NCBI GenBank assembly: GCA_009760855.2
Contig: WPIO01000006.1
Location: 12,262,501-12,324,500 of the forward strand
DNA: 62,000 nucleotides
Source: Cristatella mucedo
Lineage: Eukaryota; Bryozoa; Phylactolaemata; Cristatellidae
Direction: 5' to 3'
The number at the start of each line of letters is the position of its first letter. Position 1 is the stretch's first letter. Made by a program: the position numbers and the translations under genes. Under the pieces are notes generated by a model. That model saw only the letters and a program-made list of their open reading frames with translations, ran no database searches and was not told the DNA's origin. Below are positions 34,655 through 46,079 of this stretch, in pieces.

Positions 34655-34790
34655 AGAGAGCCTTAGCAGCTATCACATTCACTTGCAGTTGGCAATGAAG
34701 CATTGCTGATGCCAGGACTAGAATTCACGACCTTCGTCGTGAAGTTCGAGTCCCTTACCCTTGGGCTAAGACCTGCGCCGAGCGCAGCCG
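34655..34790 (-). mobile_element. SINE-B, minus strand
   Basis: On the minus strand TTAGCCCAAGGGTAAGGGAC (A-box half) is at 34753-34772, the B-box is degraded (GAATTCTAGTCC, 34719-34730), and the body has GCAATGCTTCATTGCCAACT. Confidence 0.65.
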
Positions 34791-34924
34791 TTTCAGCCTT
34801 AATGAAGGCGATTGCAGGACCCTAATAAACAATACTACCTTGCATTGCTGCATGTCAATTGCATCTTGGGTACTGCGGTTGTAAATGCATCGGCATGATC
34901 ATTAATATAGTAAACATATGGACA

Positions 34925-35185
34925 AGGATAATTCGTTTGTATTGTACTTTAAGAGAACTAGATCTCCTTTTAAGAAGCTAGATAATTCACTGCAAGGGAA
35001 TCAATAACTGAGGGTTAATCACGTGCACTGTATTAAGCACGCAAAAGCAAGCAAGCGTCATGATTAGGCCAGCTTGCTGAACCTTGCAAATAAGAAAGCA
35101 CTGCTCGCCCCCACTTAGTAAGACCTCGGTGACATGCACTGATTCATGCACGGGTATACACGAAAATCGCACCAGAAAAAAGGCA
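34925..35185 (-). mobile_element. LINE-D 3' end, minus strand
   Basis: Shares with 27148-27425 the phrases CAAGGGAATCAATAACTGAG, GTTAATCACGTGCACTGTAT and CTTAGTAAGACCTC, and a CTTTAAGAGAACTAGATCTC hairpin remnant at 34951-34970. Confidence 0.7.
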
Positions 35186-35371
35186 ATAACCCAGATTTAA
35201 TGACGAGTCTGCAAAAGCACGAGAGACCCTGGGCACTATTTGCTAGTACACAGCAACTGCTGGCTATCCAACTAATTGCTTGCCCGGCTGTAAGGTCTGT
35301 CCACTGTGTGCTGTGTAAGAGTCAGATCGGCCCGAATCCAAGTCCGTCTTGTCATGGCAAACAAAGGGCAC

Positions 35372-35500
35372 TTACTCCAGCCGCTTGGGCTAAGGGAGGC
35401 GCCACACGTGAAGCGCCCGAATAGAGATTCAGTTCTCTTGTGGCGCTATATAAATGAATTGTATTATTATATTACTCCAGCCGCTTGGGCTCAGGGAAGC
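35372..35500 (+). mobile_element. SINE-A tail bracketed by a ~28-bp direct repeat
   Basis: TTACTCCAGCCGCTTGGGCT starts at 35372 and again at 35472, each followed by AAGGGAGGC or CAGGGAAGC. Between them lies a SINE-A 3' part (GAGATTCAGTTCTCTTGTGG, CGCTATATAAATGAATTG) with an ATT-rich end. Confidence 0.75.
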
Positions 35501-36739
35501 TTCCTTCTCTGCTTGCCGTCGTCCTTATCGGACCACGTCCACTATAAAAATACTTGTCCACTCACGCATAATTGTTATTTCATTAGGGGCAACGTGCTCT
35601 CAAGATTCACAAAACGGATCTTGCCAGCATCATTTGCAGCGCTCGTCACTCGTAAAGCTTCGATTTCCCTACGACACGTGGCGGGCGTGGCTTGATCGAC
35701 GAGTTAAGGTGAATGCCTTTGGCGACCGAGGTCGTGGTGTATAGCAGGTCTTGTCGTGATCCCCGACAGGCATACAGAAGTATCAAATCTTAAAAGACGC
35801 TTTCATTAGTACTTTTTGCAAAACCTTTTGGATTATTGATTATATCCATCCAACATGACCTAATTGTTGAGCTTGATTACGCTAAATATATTGAGGCTTT
35901 AGCGAACATCTAGTGCACCGTGTTCTTCTTTGAGGGAAAAATTAAATAACGTGAAATATTTAACGTGTGCTTAATTTGTTTTAGCTTTGAAGTAAATGTA
36001 ACTACGAATGCAAAGTAAGATATCAACTCGGAATCAGGGGGCACAAAACCAAAAATTGGCTCAAAGGAGCCTCAACAAGTCACACGCCGGTGCTGGGTCC
36101 TACACGTGTATATGTACGAGCCTATTGTCTCGCCGTGCCTACTAACAAAGTGGAGAATTTCAAAATGTCCTTGTTGCGACCACGGAAGCAAAGTTTTTGG
36201 GGCAAGCTTGCTTGTTTATTTATTTATTTATTTATTTATTTAATAGCTATTTTCTAATGGTTCTAGGAAGAAAGGGAGCGGAAATCACACTTCGTACATA
36301 AGGACAAAACTGTCCGTCTGTGACCCAGTGTTAACAGCGGAAATTGATTGGCACAGAGCTTGGCAAATTTCACACAAGACTGCACTGCATGCAGAGTCCT
36401 TACAGGCCCACCTTTAAGTCAATTATAAGTTTTCAAACTATATATTAGATTTTTGCAAAGCTTATTTTTACAGAGCTTATTAGTACCTGTGAGTTATTTT
36501 GAAGAGATTAGGACATCTAAATTTCAGACCACCAACGCTGCTGCACAAATCTTTCGCAAGTAAAGACAGCTCTGCAAGGCGGGCCCAGTCGGCTGCTACT
36601 CAGGTACAACTCACCGTTGCTTATATCGGCTGCTCACTTGGTTTGGCAGATAGGATTATCGACCTGCGATTTTCAGTTCGATCCAGAACTCGCTCTAGAT
36701 TTATCGATATTTACTATATAGGCAAACATAAGCAGGAAA
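35501..36739. other. Unassigned sequence with (TTTA)n
   Basis: (TTTA)7 at 36213-36242. No gene or repeat family recognised. Confidence 0.5.
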
Positions 36740-38045
36740 ACTGGTTTTGTGGCAAAAATGCCATTCTCTTCATTTATATAGAGCCTCTTGGGAAAGTGAT
36801 AGAGCGGCCTATCGCATTGGATAGCACTTCTATACTGACGTCACCAAGCTGAACTTGCCATTTTAACCATCTGATTCAACTGCAGTGACGGAAAAACCAA
36901 ATATCTCCCGTGTCAATATTTGACCCTGAATGATGGCCTGTTACATTATATTATTTTAACCTATATGCTGTAGCAATCATATTAATAAAAAGTATTTATA
37001 TTTTCTTACTATAATTTAATTATGATTAATTATTATACTGTATTATATTACTCTAAACTACGAAAAAGTGAACTCCCTCTTCAGAGTACACCGTGTTGAT
37101 ACGGTTGTAATTGGAGCTCTACCAATTGGTGGCACCGAAGTGGGAACATCATCAAGTGCTCATCGTAATTAAGGGTTCCTCTTTGACGAGCATTCTATTT
37201 GACATTAAATTGTTTCATTCAGAAGACCGTTTTTTTCCAAGAAAGTCACTGTTATTCGATCCCGTCCGTCTAAGATTTGCGATTGCCTAACAAAGTGGCT
37301 GGATAAAGATCTAACCTGCTGCTGTGGCAAGGCCGGATTACTGTAATTTAGTTTTGGCTGAACAATAAAAAAAGCTATTAAGCCTCTGGAGCTGGCGATA
37401 ACTTTGGCTGCAAGGTCGGTCAGGAAATCTATGAGGGTCAGCCATGTATCTCCAATGCTGAGGGAGCTTTGATGGCTACCGGTGGATCAACTATTGGAGA
37501 GAAAATTGCTACGCAGATCCACGAGGCTAGCCATGGCTTGACTCCTTCCTACCTAGTTGAACCGCTAGTTGAACTAGTTTCCACAATTCTTATGAAAAAG
37601 GAATCTTCTCTCCTGAGCTGCAGAGCGATCTGAGGCCTTCTCATCTTTAGCTCGTGGCATGCAGTTGCTAGAAAAAAATGACTGTAACTTTGAAAAATTA
37701 TTTAAACTTGAAAGGCAAGTTGATACTTCTCTTGCCTATTGTCTGGAAATCTTACAAGAAAGGAAAATTAACCAAAAAAGTCAAAGCTCGATTTTATTTA
37801 ATCCAACTCTGGCAAATCCTAGCCAGCCATCTTGCACTGCTACTTCCAAGCTTGTCACATCCTCGGCTGTCCTCCTGACTCAGCCACGTTTCTCACTTTC
37901 TCTTCGTTGCGTGAGATGGAATCTATTGGCTAATGCATGCGCACCGACAGCCGTTTACGCTTTGAGTAGGCAATAGAAAACTCCCCGATGCAATAGCCAC
38001 TCAATATTTGTGGCTTTATGGAGTACCGGGAAAAGATGCATTCAG
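36740..38045 (+). pseudogene. LINE-B RT fragment to 3' end, old, plus strand
   Basis: RT sequence at 36765-36845 (EPLGKVIERPIALDS-like, equivalent to QPLGKVIKPHGIG in the 46081 copy). The catalytic YADD segment is not recognisable. The post-RT domain (LTLTHK- and PSYLVE-like, 37500-37560) and a decayed 3' UTR to 38045 follow. An AT-rich block at 36905-37060 interrupts it. Confidence 0.65.
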
Positions 38046-38588
38046 ACAAAAATTGGCGCGCTTCCACAGAAAGTCTCAGTACTGTAGTAAGGACAGCTCA
38101 TTAGGCAGACGTATGAGATGAAACCGCCGCCGGTAGCGCTACTTCAGTTCCGGCCGCTCCTCGCCAGCTCATACGGGCTGGAAGCACGGCGTCGCACGCG
38201 CGCATTCTATCTTGACAAAAGTTCTGGTCTAGGCCTATCTCTGCACGAAACTTCTGAACGGAGGTCAAGACTACCCCCGAAGGACCTTGTTAAGACACGA
38301 TAGAAGAATAAGGTTATTTTGCAATAGTGTGCAAACAATTTTGGAGGTAATACTCCAATACGGATTGAGATCGAGCGAGCGAGCGAGAGAGAGAAGCGGC
38401 AGACGTCTGACACACTAGCGGTACGGCTATCCACTCATCCTTGACCAGCACCAGCAGCATAGCACTTTAGGCGAGTGGTGAGCGGTAGCGGCCCTAGGTC
38501 CGTCAAGGTCTATCGGAACTAATGCCCGACAGCAAACGGCGTAAGGGTAGGTACGCGTGCATGTACGCGTGCATTTACGCCTGTATGT
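38046..38588. other. Unassigned sequence
   Basis: Contains GAGCGAGCGAGCGAGAGAGA at 38372-38391 and an ACGCGTGCATGTACGCGTGC stretch at 38552. Nothing else recognised. Confidence 0.5.
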
Positions 38589-38590
38589 AC

Positions 38591-38634
<44 letters not shown>

Positions 38635-38675
38635 GGGTGTGTGTGTGTGTGTATATGTATATATATATATACATA

Positions 38676-38707
<32 letters not shown>

Positions 38708-38746
38708 CGTGCGTGCGTGCGTGCGTGTGTGTGTGTGTGTGTGTGT
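38589..38746. repeat. Compound (TA)n(TG)n(CGTG)n microsatellite
   Basis: Alternating TA and TG blocks, then CGTG tetramers at 38700-38727. Purine-pyrimidine alternation runs through almost the whole 150 bases. Confidence 0.97.
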
Positions 38747-39448
38747 AAGCATGTTGCGTAAATTCAATGATGGCACGGCTATTTGTGTATTATTAAATCC
38801 AGCCGTTCCTAGTTGGCTGTTGTTTCTGTAGAATAGGCTAAGCGAGTGATCATTTACTGGCTTCACAACTTCAGAAGTTTTCAATCAGGCCGTTACCAAG
38901 TGGCCTCAATTAATCATTTCTTGCAATAGGCAGAATTAACCGGTGACACAGATCGGGCTCAGCCTGCGGACGAAGCTCTGCTAAAGCACGCAACCCACAT
39001 CGGTCTCGACCGACTGCTTAGTTGTTGGCGTCCGGTTTTTATTTTAGTTTACCTACGACTGCGGACCGTGGGGTAATTCACAAGTGCAATCGCAAGGCTG
39101 CCTTTCCGCAAGCGAAATAAGTTCAGCAATTTGCAAGTTGCATCTGTAAAAACGTTGCCTGATAAAATGCGATTGTGCACGGTCAAGGCCGACTGCCTAG
39201 GCCGTAGTGTTGCTGTACCGAGTCCATTTGCTTTTTTTCCAACACGAGCTGCGGGTAAGGGAGGTGTGCCTGTTTAAAAATAGGCTGCATGCGTCTGTAT
39301 GTACTTGTTCTACGCATCTATGCGCAAAAGCTTTGTATTTTATGAGAGGCCCCGTGACTCCTTAAGATTCGCGCCTTCATTTCGTCAGATGGACCGTGTG
39401 AGATGATGGTGTAATATGCCTTATGCCGCTCCCTGACGAAGTTTCCAT
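38747..39448. other. Unassigned sequence
   Basis: No repeat or exon recognised. Confidence 0.5.
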
Positions 39449-40545
39449 AGTAATGTAATGCATCTCCGTCTGTAACTCCACAAAGTCATAAAGACCATGT
39501 TGGTGTTACGCAGGAGAGTTTTTTATAGCGCACTCACAGCCTAAGCGGCGTTCGGTACGCATTCGGTAGCTAACAGACTTCGTCTCACGCAACAAAGAGA
39601 AAGTGGGAAGCATAGCAGAGTCACGAGAGCAGTTGAGGTAGTGAGTAGCATGAAAGGATCAGCTCAGGACCGCTGAAAAGGATGAGCCATAGTCGACATC
39701 AGGAGAGCAGTTGTCGTTACGTAAGAGTCGTGGAAGCGAGTTCCACAGTCTAGGACCTACAGAGCTAAAGCTTCTGTCGCCAACGGTCTTTAAGCCGAGG
39801 AACGGAACTGCTAATTTGTTGTTAAAACCGGACCTGAGGGAGCGAGGAAGCTGAATCTTTTGCAGCAGTTCAGCTAGATATGAAGGTGCCAAGCCGTGGC
39901 GGGCCTTGTGGGTCAGCGTAAGAACTTTGCTCTGTATCCGTTTATCAACCGGCAGCCATCCTAGCTCTTTTAGCAAAGGAAACACGTGGTCAAACCTCTG
40001 GGACTTGAAAACTAGCCTTGCAGCCATATTCATAGCCATTTTTATGGCATAGTTGCCTTTTTTGGTAGCTCAGCCAAAAGGGAATTACAATAATCAGGCC
40101 GAGTCATAACTTAGGCTAGTTAAATTGTTTGCCAGCCACTGTGGAAGACAGCTCATAATCTTGGATACGGATCGGACTTGATAGCTAGCTGTAGAAGCAG
40201 TCTTCTGAATGAAGCTTTTAAAATTTAGGAAGCTGTCGAAAACGACACCTAAATTTCGAGCACGTGGTGATGGTCGCACAAGAGCATCATCTATTAGAAG
40301 AGCAAAGCCTTTTAATCCAGCCACACGCTTAGGGTATCCTCTGACCAGCAGTTCAGTTGTATCGTCATTTAGTTTCAAGAGGTTTTCCGCCATCCAGGAT
40401 CAAATGTCGGCAAGGCAGGCATTCAGTTTATGGGTTGCTGCAGCAGATTCCGGTGGTTTGAATGACAAATACAGCTGAGTATCGCCAGCACAAAGGTGAT
40501 GTCCTATTCCACAGAACTTAATCACTTTTCTCAGAGACTGTGTGT
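39449..40545 (-). pseudogene. LINE-B RT C-terminus to 3' end, minus strand
   Basis: Read on the minus strand: KVIKFCGIGHHL then CAGDTQLYLSF (YADD reduced to CAGD) near 40530-40450, WMAENLLKLNDDTTELL at about 40400-40350, NLGVVFDSFLNFKSFI near 40260, then MNMAARLVFKSQRFDHV, LGWLPVDKRI and RLWNSLPRLLRN (40030-39700). The 3' UTR ends in TAATGTAATGCATCTCCGTC at 39451. One stop and a frame break separate the two coding blocks. Confidence 0.87.
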
Positions 40546-41084
40546 TTTTCTTAGCTACCGAGACCCGTAGTGCTTTGCTAAATTTTGATTCTGTTGGTGT
40601 TCAGTCGAGCAGGGCGAAGTGTCTGACCAAAATACTCCAAAATAGATAAGGCAGTCGGTTTTCAGCTGAAAAGTACAGACAGCAAATATAATTCTGTTGG
40701 CCCCGGTCTTAAATCTAATGCAGCTGCTCTTCTGTCCGTCGGAGTCCACTGTAAATACCAGGAGCACTAGCATGTGGGACTTCGTGCGCTACGCTGAAGT
40801 TTCAAGTCGTGTTAAGTGTCGAAGGTGCGTGCAGCCAGTGGTGGATTTTAAGCATATGCTGTTTGCCATCGTGGGCAAAGTAGCTAATCATCATGACGTT
40901 CGTCAACATGAATAGGCTAAATAAATCTTCCTAGTAATGGAGCAGCCTCCTTTTTTTTTTATATTGCCACTAATTCGTGACCTGACTTTTGCACTGGGCC
41001 CTCTCGTTCCAGCTTAATGCTCCCTATTTGCTTCGCCTGCACTTTCTGCATGGTGGTATATAGCGAAGATCTTCTTAAGAGGGC
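40546..41084. other. Unassigned sequence
   Basis: No recognised repeat or gene. Confidence 0.5.
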
Positions 41085-42222
41085 AATATTTTTATAATAT
41101 CGCCCTAAGAGAAAAAAGTCATTAAATTAATTGCTGTAAAGGAAGCATGTCAGCGATCTCGCAAAGGACGGTTCCCCCGGGCAGAAGAAGTGCTTTGGGA
41201 ACAGTTCTTTTATAGCTTCTTTTTAAATTTCTTGTATCATTGAATGTCGTGACGCCTACCAGTAGTGAGCTTCAGGCTTTGCAAGCATGCAAACTGAAGG
41301 TATGGCCTCCAAAGGATTGGAGGTTGGTTAGAGGCACAGCTTAATGACCGAAGAGAAGGTGGTACGATGCCTGGTCCTGTTAGTAAACAGGTTGGATAGT
41401 TATTTTAGAGCAAGAAAATTAAGTGATCTGAAAGGGATTGACAGATCCTAGAAGTCGATACACTGCTTGGTGAAGAGCCAGTGCAGTTCGATGAGAAGTG
41501 ATGTGATCTGACAGTTTAGTCGTTCAAGACATACAAGCCTGGCTGCCGAGTTTTGTGCCAACTGTAATCTCATTGCACAGGCAGGAACACCTGCGAGTAG
41601 TGAGTTACAGAAGTGTAGACGTGATGTCGCAAAGCATAGACTAGCTTGACTGTGGTATCCTGATTCAAGCAGGCTCGGATTTCGCAATGGTGCACAGCTG
41701 AAAGTTGGCAGAATGAACTTTGTAGCTGATGTTGTCATATAATGAAATATCAATTGAGAACTGGACATCCAGATTGCATGTTCGTGCTACTGGAGATATG
41801 TCAGTGGAACTTATTTTGGAGGATTAGGCAATTATTAGGGTCATCCAAATTTTAATTTTTTTATTTTTAATTATTAGGATTATTCGGTTATTTCAATTAT
41901 TAATTATTAGGATTATTCAATTTTTTAGTAACATTAGGTTTTGCAATAAGTAGTAAGCTGGTTTATCGTCATTCAATCTGAGACAATTTGCTGCCAAACA
42001 AGTGCAAATATCAGCAATACTTGCAACTCGGGAGTTAAAAGAGTTTGTTGTGCTTTAAGTCTGGGAGGGATTATACCGCGGGTGCAGCTGTGTTCATCTG
42101 CATGAAAATGATAACCTAGATTTTGTATGGCGATTACAGCAGCAAGAGGTAGAGTATAAATTTGGCAAGAAAGTGGCCCGAGCACATATCACTGGGGTAC
42201 CCTATACTTTAAAGGCTCCTGA
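41085..42222 (-). pseudogene. LINE-A RT C-terminus to 3' end, minus strand, decayed
   Basis: Minus-strand GPLSCQIYTLPLAAVI and YHFHADE (remnant of YADD) near 42180-42090. FCNSLLAGVPACAM, NSAARLVCLE and LIELHWL follow near 41650-41460, then a diverged 3' UTR to 41085. An AT-rich insertion at 41820-41950 containing two copies of TTATTAGGATTATTC splits the coding region. Confidence 0.8.
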
Positions 42223-42224
42223 AT

Positions 42225-42390
42225 AATAATAATTATAATAGTAATTAACAGTCAGCTTTTTGCATTAGCACCCTCGGAGAATTAGATCTTTTTGAAGGCA
42301 CTTTATATATGTGTAAAGGAATTATTTCAATTCAGTTAACTATAACATGCATGGCAGCAGCACTTATGAGTGGGCAAAGGACGATCACCG
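42225..42390 (-). mobile_element. LINE-A/D 3' tail, minus strand
   Basis: TAATAATAATTATAATAG tail, GCACCCTCGGAGAATTAGATC hairpin remnant, and ATAACATGCATGGCAGCAGC. It abuts the 5' end of the preceding LINE-A copy. Confidence 0.6.
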
Positions 42391-42689
42391 GTGTCCATTG
42401 ACATTAGCTCTCTGAAATCTCCTACTGAAATAGTCTATGAAAAGTCTACTATGTTTATGCATTATGCAACTCGTGCAACTTGCCAGCTGGTTGGGGGTAA
42501 ATGCAGTAATTGTTTGGTGACAAGACTCACATTTTCAAGAATAAAGAGTTTACTCAAATCAGTACTACTACCCGCTAAATGTTAGTACTTGAATCTTACT
42601 TGATTATACTCGATTCTCACAAATGAGACAAATGTCTTGTCCAAATCTGTTGCCTTAAGTAAAGGTCAGCTGATCAAACAGCCTCGTTT

Positions 42690-42830
42690 ATTGATTCGGC
42701 AGAAGAGCCTAAATGACTACCACCACCTGCAGTGGGCAATAAAGGATTGCCTGCTGCAGGATTCAAATCCACAACCTGGGCTGTGAAGTGCAAGCACCTA
42801 AACCCCTGGATGTCCAGTGACAGATGTACA
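42690..42830 (-). mobile_element. SINE-B, minus strand
   Basis: On the minus strand CAGGGGTTTAGGTGCTTGCA (42795-42814), B-box GGATTTGAATCC (42760-42771), and body CAGGCAATCCTTTATTGCCC (42732-42751). Best-preserved SINE-B body. Confidence 0.75.
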
Positions 42831-44879
42831 AAAACAAAAGTTTCTTCGATCAACGTATGGGTTAATGTGACTCCCCAATGTATATTATGCAAGCTAAGGT
42901 TTTTGCTTGTATTAGGTATTTAGCAGTAGCCTGGATGATCGTTTGCCTTTTTTCAGGTATCTGAAGATGGAGTTGGCATTAGTCATCTTTTTTCATTGTA
43001 GCAATTGTATGGCCAATTACGTTTATGGTCATTTGCATCATTGAAATGACACAGCAAGGCAACACAGTGGTAAAAGCTATTCACTTTAAAAGCATCAACT
43101 ACATTTACGAATGTGGTAAGATCTGATGTTCTTACCCTCTGCTTTTATGCATGCCTAAGGCCATTTGCTTTTCTTCAAGTTCAGTTGGTAGTATCATCAG
43201 TCACCTGTCAAGATGATTGCCAGTGTAGTTTCATGTAGATTTGCTGTTGTGTCAAACTACAGAATTTCTGTGTATTCGCCTAGGCACATTCTTCTCTTGA
43301 TCTTCAAGGATTCGCATAGCATCTCGATAAATTTGCTTGTCTCACGATGCACCAGTGCACTGTAATTGGAGAATTTCCCAACATTGTCTCACACACTGTA
43401 GGCTGCAAGCGTGAGTTTCTCAGATGTATCTGTCGTCCTCGTTTGTATATGGTGGTCATCAACAGTGTTCATCACAGGCTGCTCAGCAGCTGCTAGCATC
43501 TGTACTAGGGCTACTGTAGAGGGACTGATAAGAAATTCGGGGGAGCAGGTAGCTGTGTACATGAGTGGCCGGGTATTTGTGTAAAATGTAAATATTGCTG
43601 AACATCTGTTGGTTCTGTAAAATACCGATCCTACTCTGATCTTAAAGAATCATTCAAATGACAAGTCTCGATGCTATTACAATGATAAACTCTCTCCTAG
43701 ATCAATCAAAATGCACAAAGTCTTGCTGGTTCCTGCAACTCTTATCAATTGCTGATTTTTGCATAATGAGAACAACCAAAAACGATGCTATAATGGGTAA
43801 GACTCAGCGGCACGACATCATATCTTTCATGTCCGATCTCATGATAGTGATTTCCAGTAGTCTTACTGCCACTTTGCCACTAGCTGAGGCTAACTGTTGA
43901 AGGTGTATTAAACTGAGTGTTAGCAAACTGCCTATTATGAGTTTTATCCTTCGGGCACAAATGATCATTGCAAGCCATCCCCGTCTGAACGTTCCTGCAA
44001 TCTTTTCACAATGGCTGACCAGCTAAAGCCTTGCCGTGTCAGTTGCTGGATCAAACGCATCATGTGAAAGTTGTGTAATATATATCTACATGCAAAAAAG
44101 AAGCTGCTCAAAACCTCTTGAGCTCAGCAAACTGCGGGGTAGAGATAGGTCCGCACTGCTTAACAGCAGCTGTTCACTGCTGCCGGGATCTGGTCACCTG
44201 GGCTGTTTCCTTGCATTAACGCTAGCACCGAAATATTTTACCAAGAGTACTAAAAGTAGTACCCCCCCTTTGTAGCTTTGGGAAGCTGGTAGGAATGTCT
44301 AGAGCGGCTTTCTGGATGACATTAAGGCATCTGCCGTCAGAGGGGCCACTGGTACGTTCGGAATTGTATATATCCCATGTCACTGCTTTGGTGGCCCAAG
44401 TCTAAGTCATCATGCAGACGTCATCAGCTGATTCTCATTAAGTGCAATTCCGTTGCTTAGCTATCCAGAATTTATCCATGGAAGGGAACAAACAATGACG
44501 TTGGTCGTTCATAGTTTAGCGCAGTGGTGGCAGAGTTTCTGTCAAAGGGAAAATCACTTGTAAGCCCACACTGCTTCTTATTCTTTAAGCAATGGAAGAT
44601 GTAACTGTGCTTTCCTTTTGATTAGTTGCAAACTACTGTCTAACGCAGCTTAAGTGCCCTTTTCGCATTATTTCTGCCTTCTGATCAGCCCAACCATTGC
44701 CTTGTACACATGTAAATTTATTTTTTGTTTAACCTTGATTAAACAGTGACCTAGCTGGACAAGTAAGCTATAAGGATCTTTTGGTGACTTTGCTAGTTAC
44801 AAGTTGCTAAGACATCAACACAGCAAGAAATGTGAATAAACTTGGTACTAAATTCCGACCTAGGTATTTACTCTATAAT
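42831..44879. other. Two kilobases without a recognised element
   Basis: Composition is even and AT-moderate. Minus-strand readings at 43400-43270 (ANLSRC-like) and 44040-43660 have partial open stretches but no domain I know. It may be an old DNA transposon or simply unique sequence. Confidence 0.45.
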
Positions 44880-45780
44880 GGTAATAACAATAGTAATACA
44901 TTTGATATAGCACCCTCAGAGAACTCAATCTCACTCTAGGCACTATACATTTGCTGCAGAGGAAGCACGATCGAATGGTTTGTGGTTACATTCTCAACGA
45001 CAAAAAGCATAACATGGTTAGGGGTGACATGCACAGGGTCAGCATGCAAATATGGTTAGTGGTAGCGTGCACAGTGTCAGCACGCATAAGCATGTGAACG
45101 ACTAATCACACGGACCCACTAAATGCCGCAATAAATAGATTCTTTTTAAATGTGGTCAAGTCAGGAGATGTCGTGACGCTAGTCGGAAGTGAATTCTGGG
45201 CCATGGGAGTATACGAACCAAAGGCACGGTCTCTAAAGGATTTGAGGTTCTTACGAGGTATAGGTAAACGATTAGATTTTGAATATCAAGTGGAACAATG
45301 CTTAGCCTAGTAGCAGAGTATATCTGATAGGTAGGCTGGAGCCAAAGAATGAAGGGACCTAAAAGTGAGTGATAGAACCTTGAAGTCGATTCGTTGCTTG
45401 TCTTAGTCTGTTGGCTACCGAATTCGTACCGAAAGCCGCTTAGGCTGTGAGTGCGCTATACAAAACTCTCCTTCGTAACACCCACATGGTCTTTATGACT
45501 TTGTGGAGTTACAGACGGAGAGACATTAGACCTTGTGCAGGTAAGCTAGATGTAGTGTGATGTGGCAACTGCTATGCTCACGACAGACACTCTGACTAAA
45601 ATGTATCGTCTTACCTGCAAAACAGCAGATGGTTGCACAACAGATCTATCCTTGGCATAGAAGCCTTTACTTCTAGCTCTTTTCATTCTTTTGCTTCGGC
45701 CTACCAATAAGAAACATTGATTAACCAGGCTTCCACTTCCTGCATTAATTGCATGCAGGCATTCAGGAACCTGCAAGTAT
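44880..45780 (-). mobile_element. LINE-A 3' end, minus strand, split by a LINE-B tail
   Basis: LINE-A runs from the tail at 44880 (AATAACAATAGTAATACATT), hairpin complement and 3' UTR to the coding region at about 45398. It resumes at 45534 with GCAGGTAAGCTAGATGTAGT and GTGATGTGGCAACTGC, and fades by about 45610. The interruption is the LINE-B tail listed next. The last ~150 bases before 45780 are less certain. Confidence 0.8.
45399..45530 (+). mobile_element. LINE-B 3' end inserted in LINE-A, plus strand
   Basis: TCTGTTGGCTACCGAATTCG at 45406, CTATACAAAACTCTCCTTCG and GGAGTTACAGACGGAGAGAC. About 130 bases, flanked on both sides by LINE-A sequence that reads on across it. Confidence 0.85.
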
Positions 45781-46079
45781 GGGGTACCTTGGTGCTCTAT
45801 GCTTGGTCTCGATCTTTTCACGGTTTGTACTCTCCCTTTTGCCGATGTGATTGTCAGGCACAATCTAGGCTTTCACTTCTATGCAGACGAGCCCTCCAGC
45901 ACAGCGAATTGTCTCAACTCCCTCGCAGCATGTATTATTGACATCCGCACATTGATAGCAGCAAACTTTCTTGAATTGAATGATGATAAAACCAACTTAC
46001 TAGTTATGGTCAAACCAAGTTTGATTCAGAAATTGGAAAGGTAATGCTCACAATCGGCTCTGCCAGCATATCTCCCATT

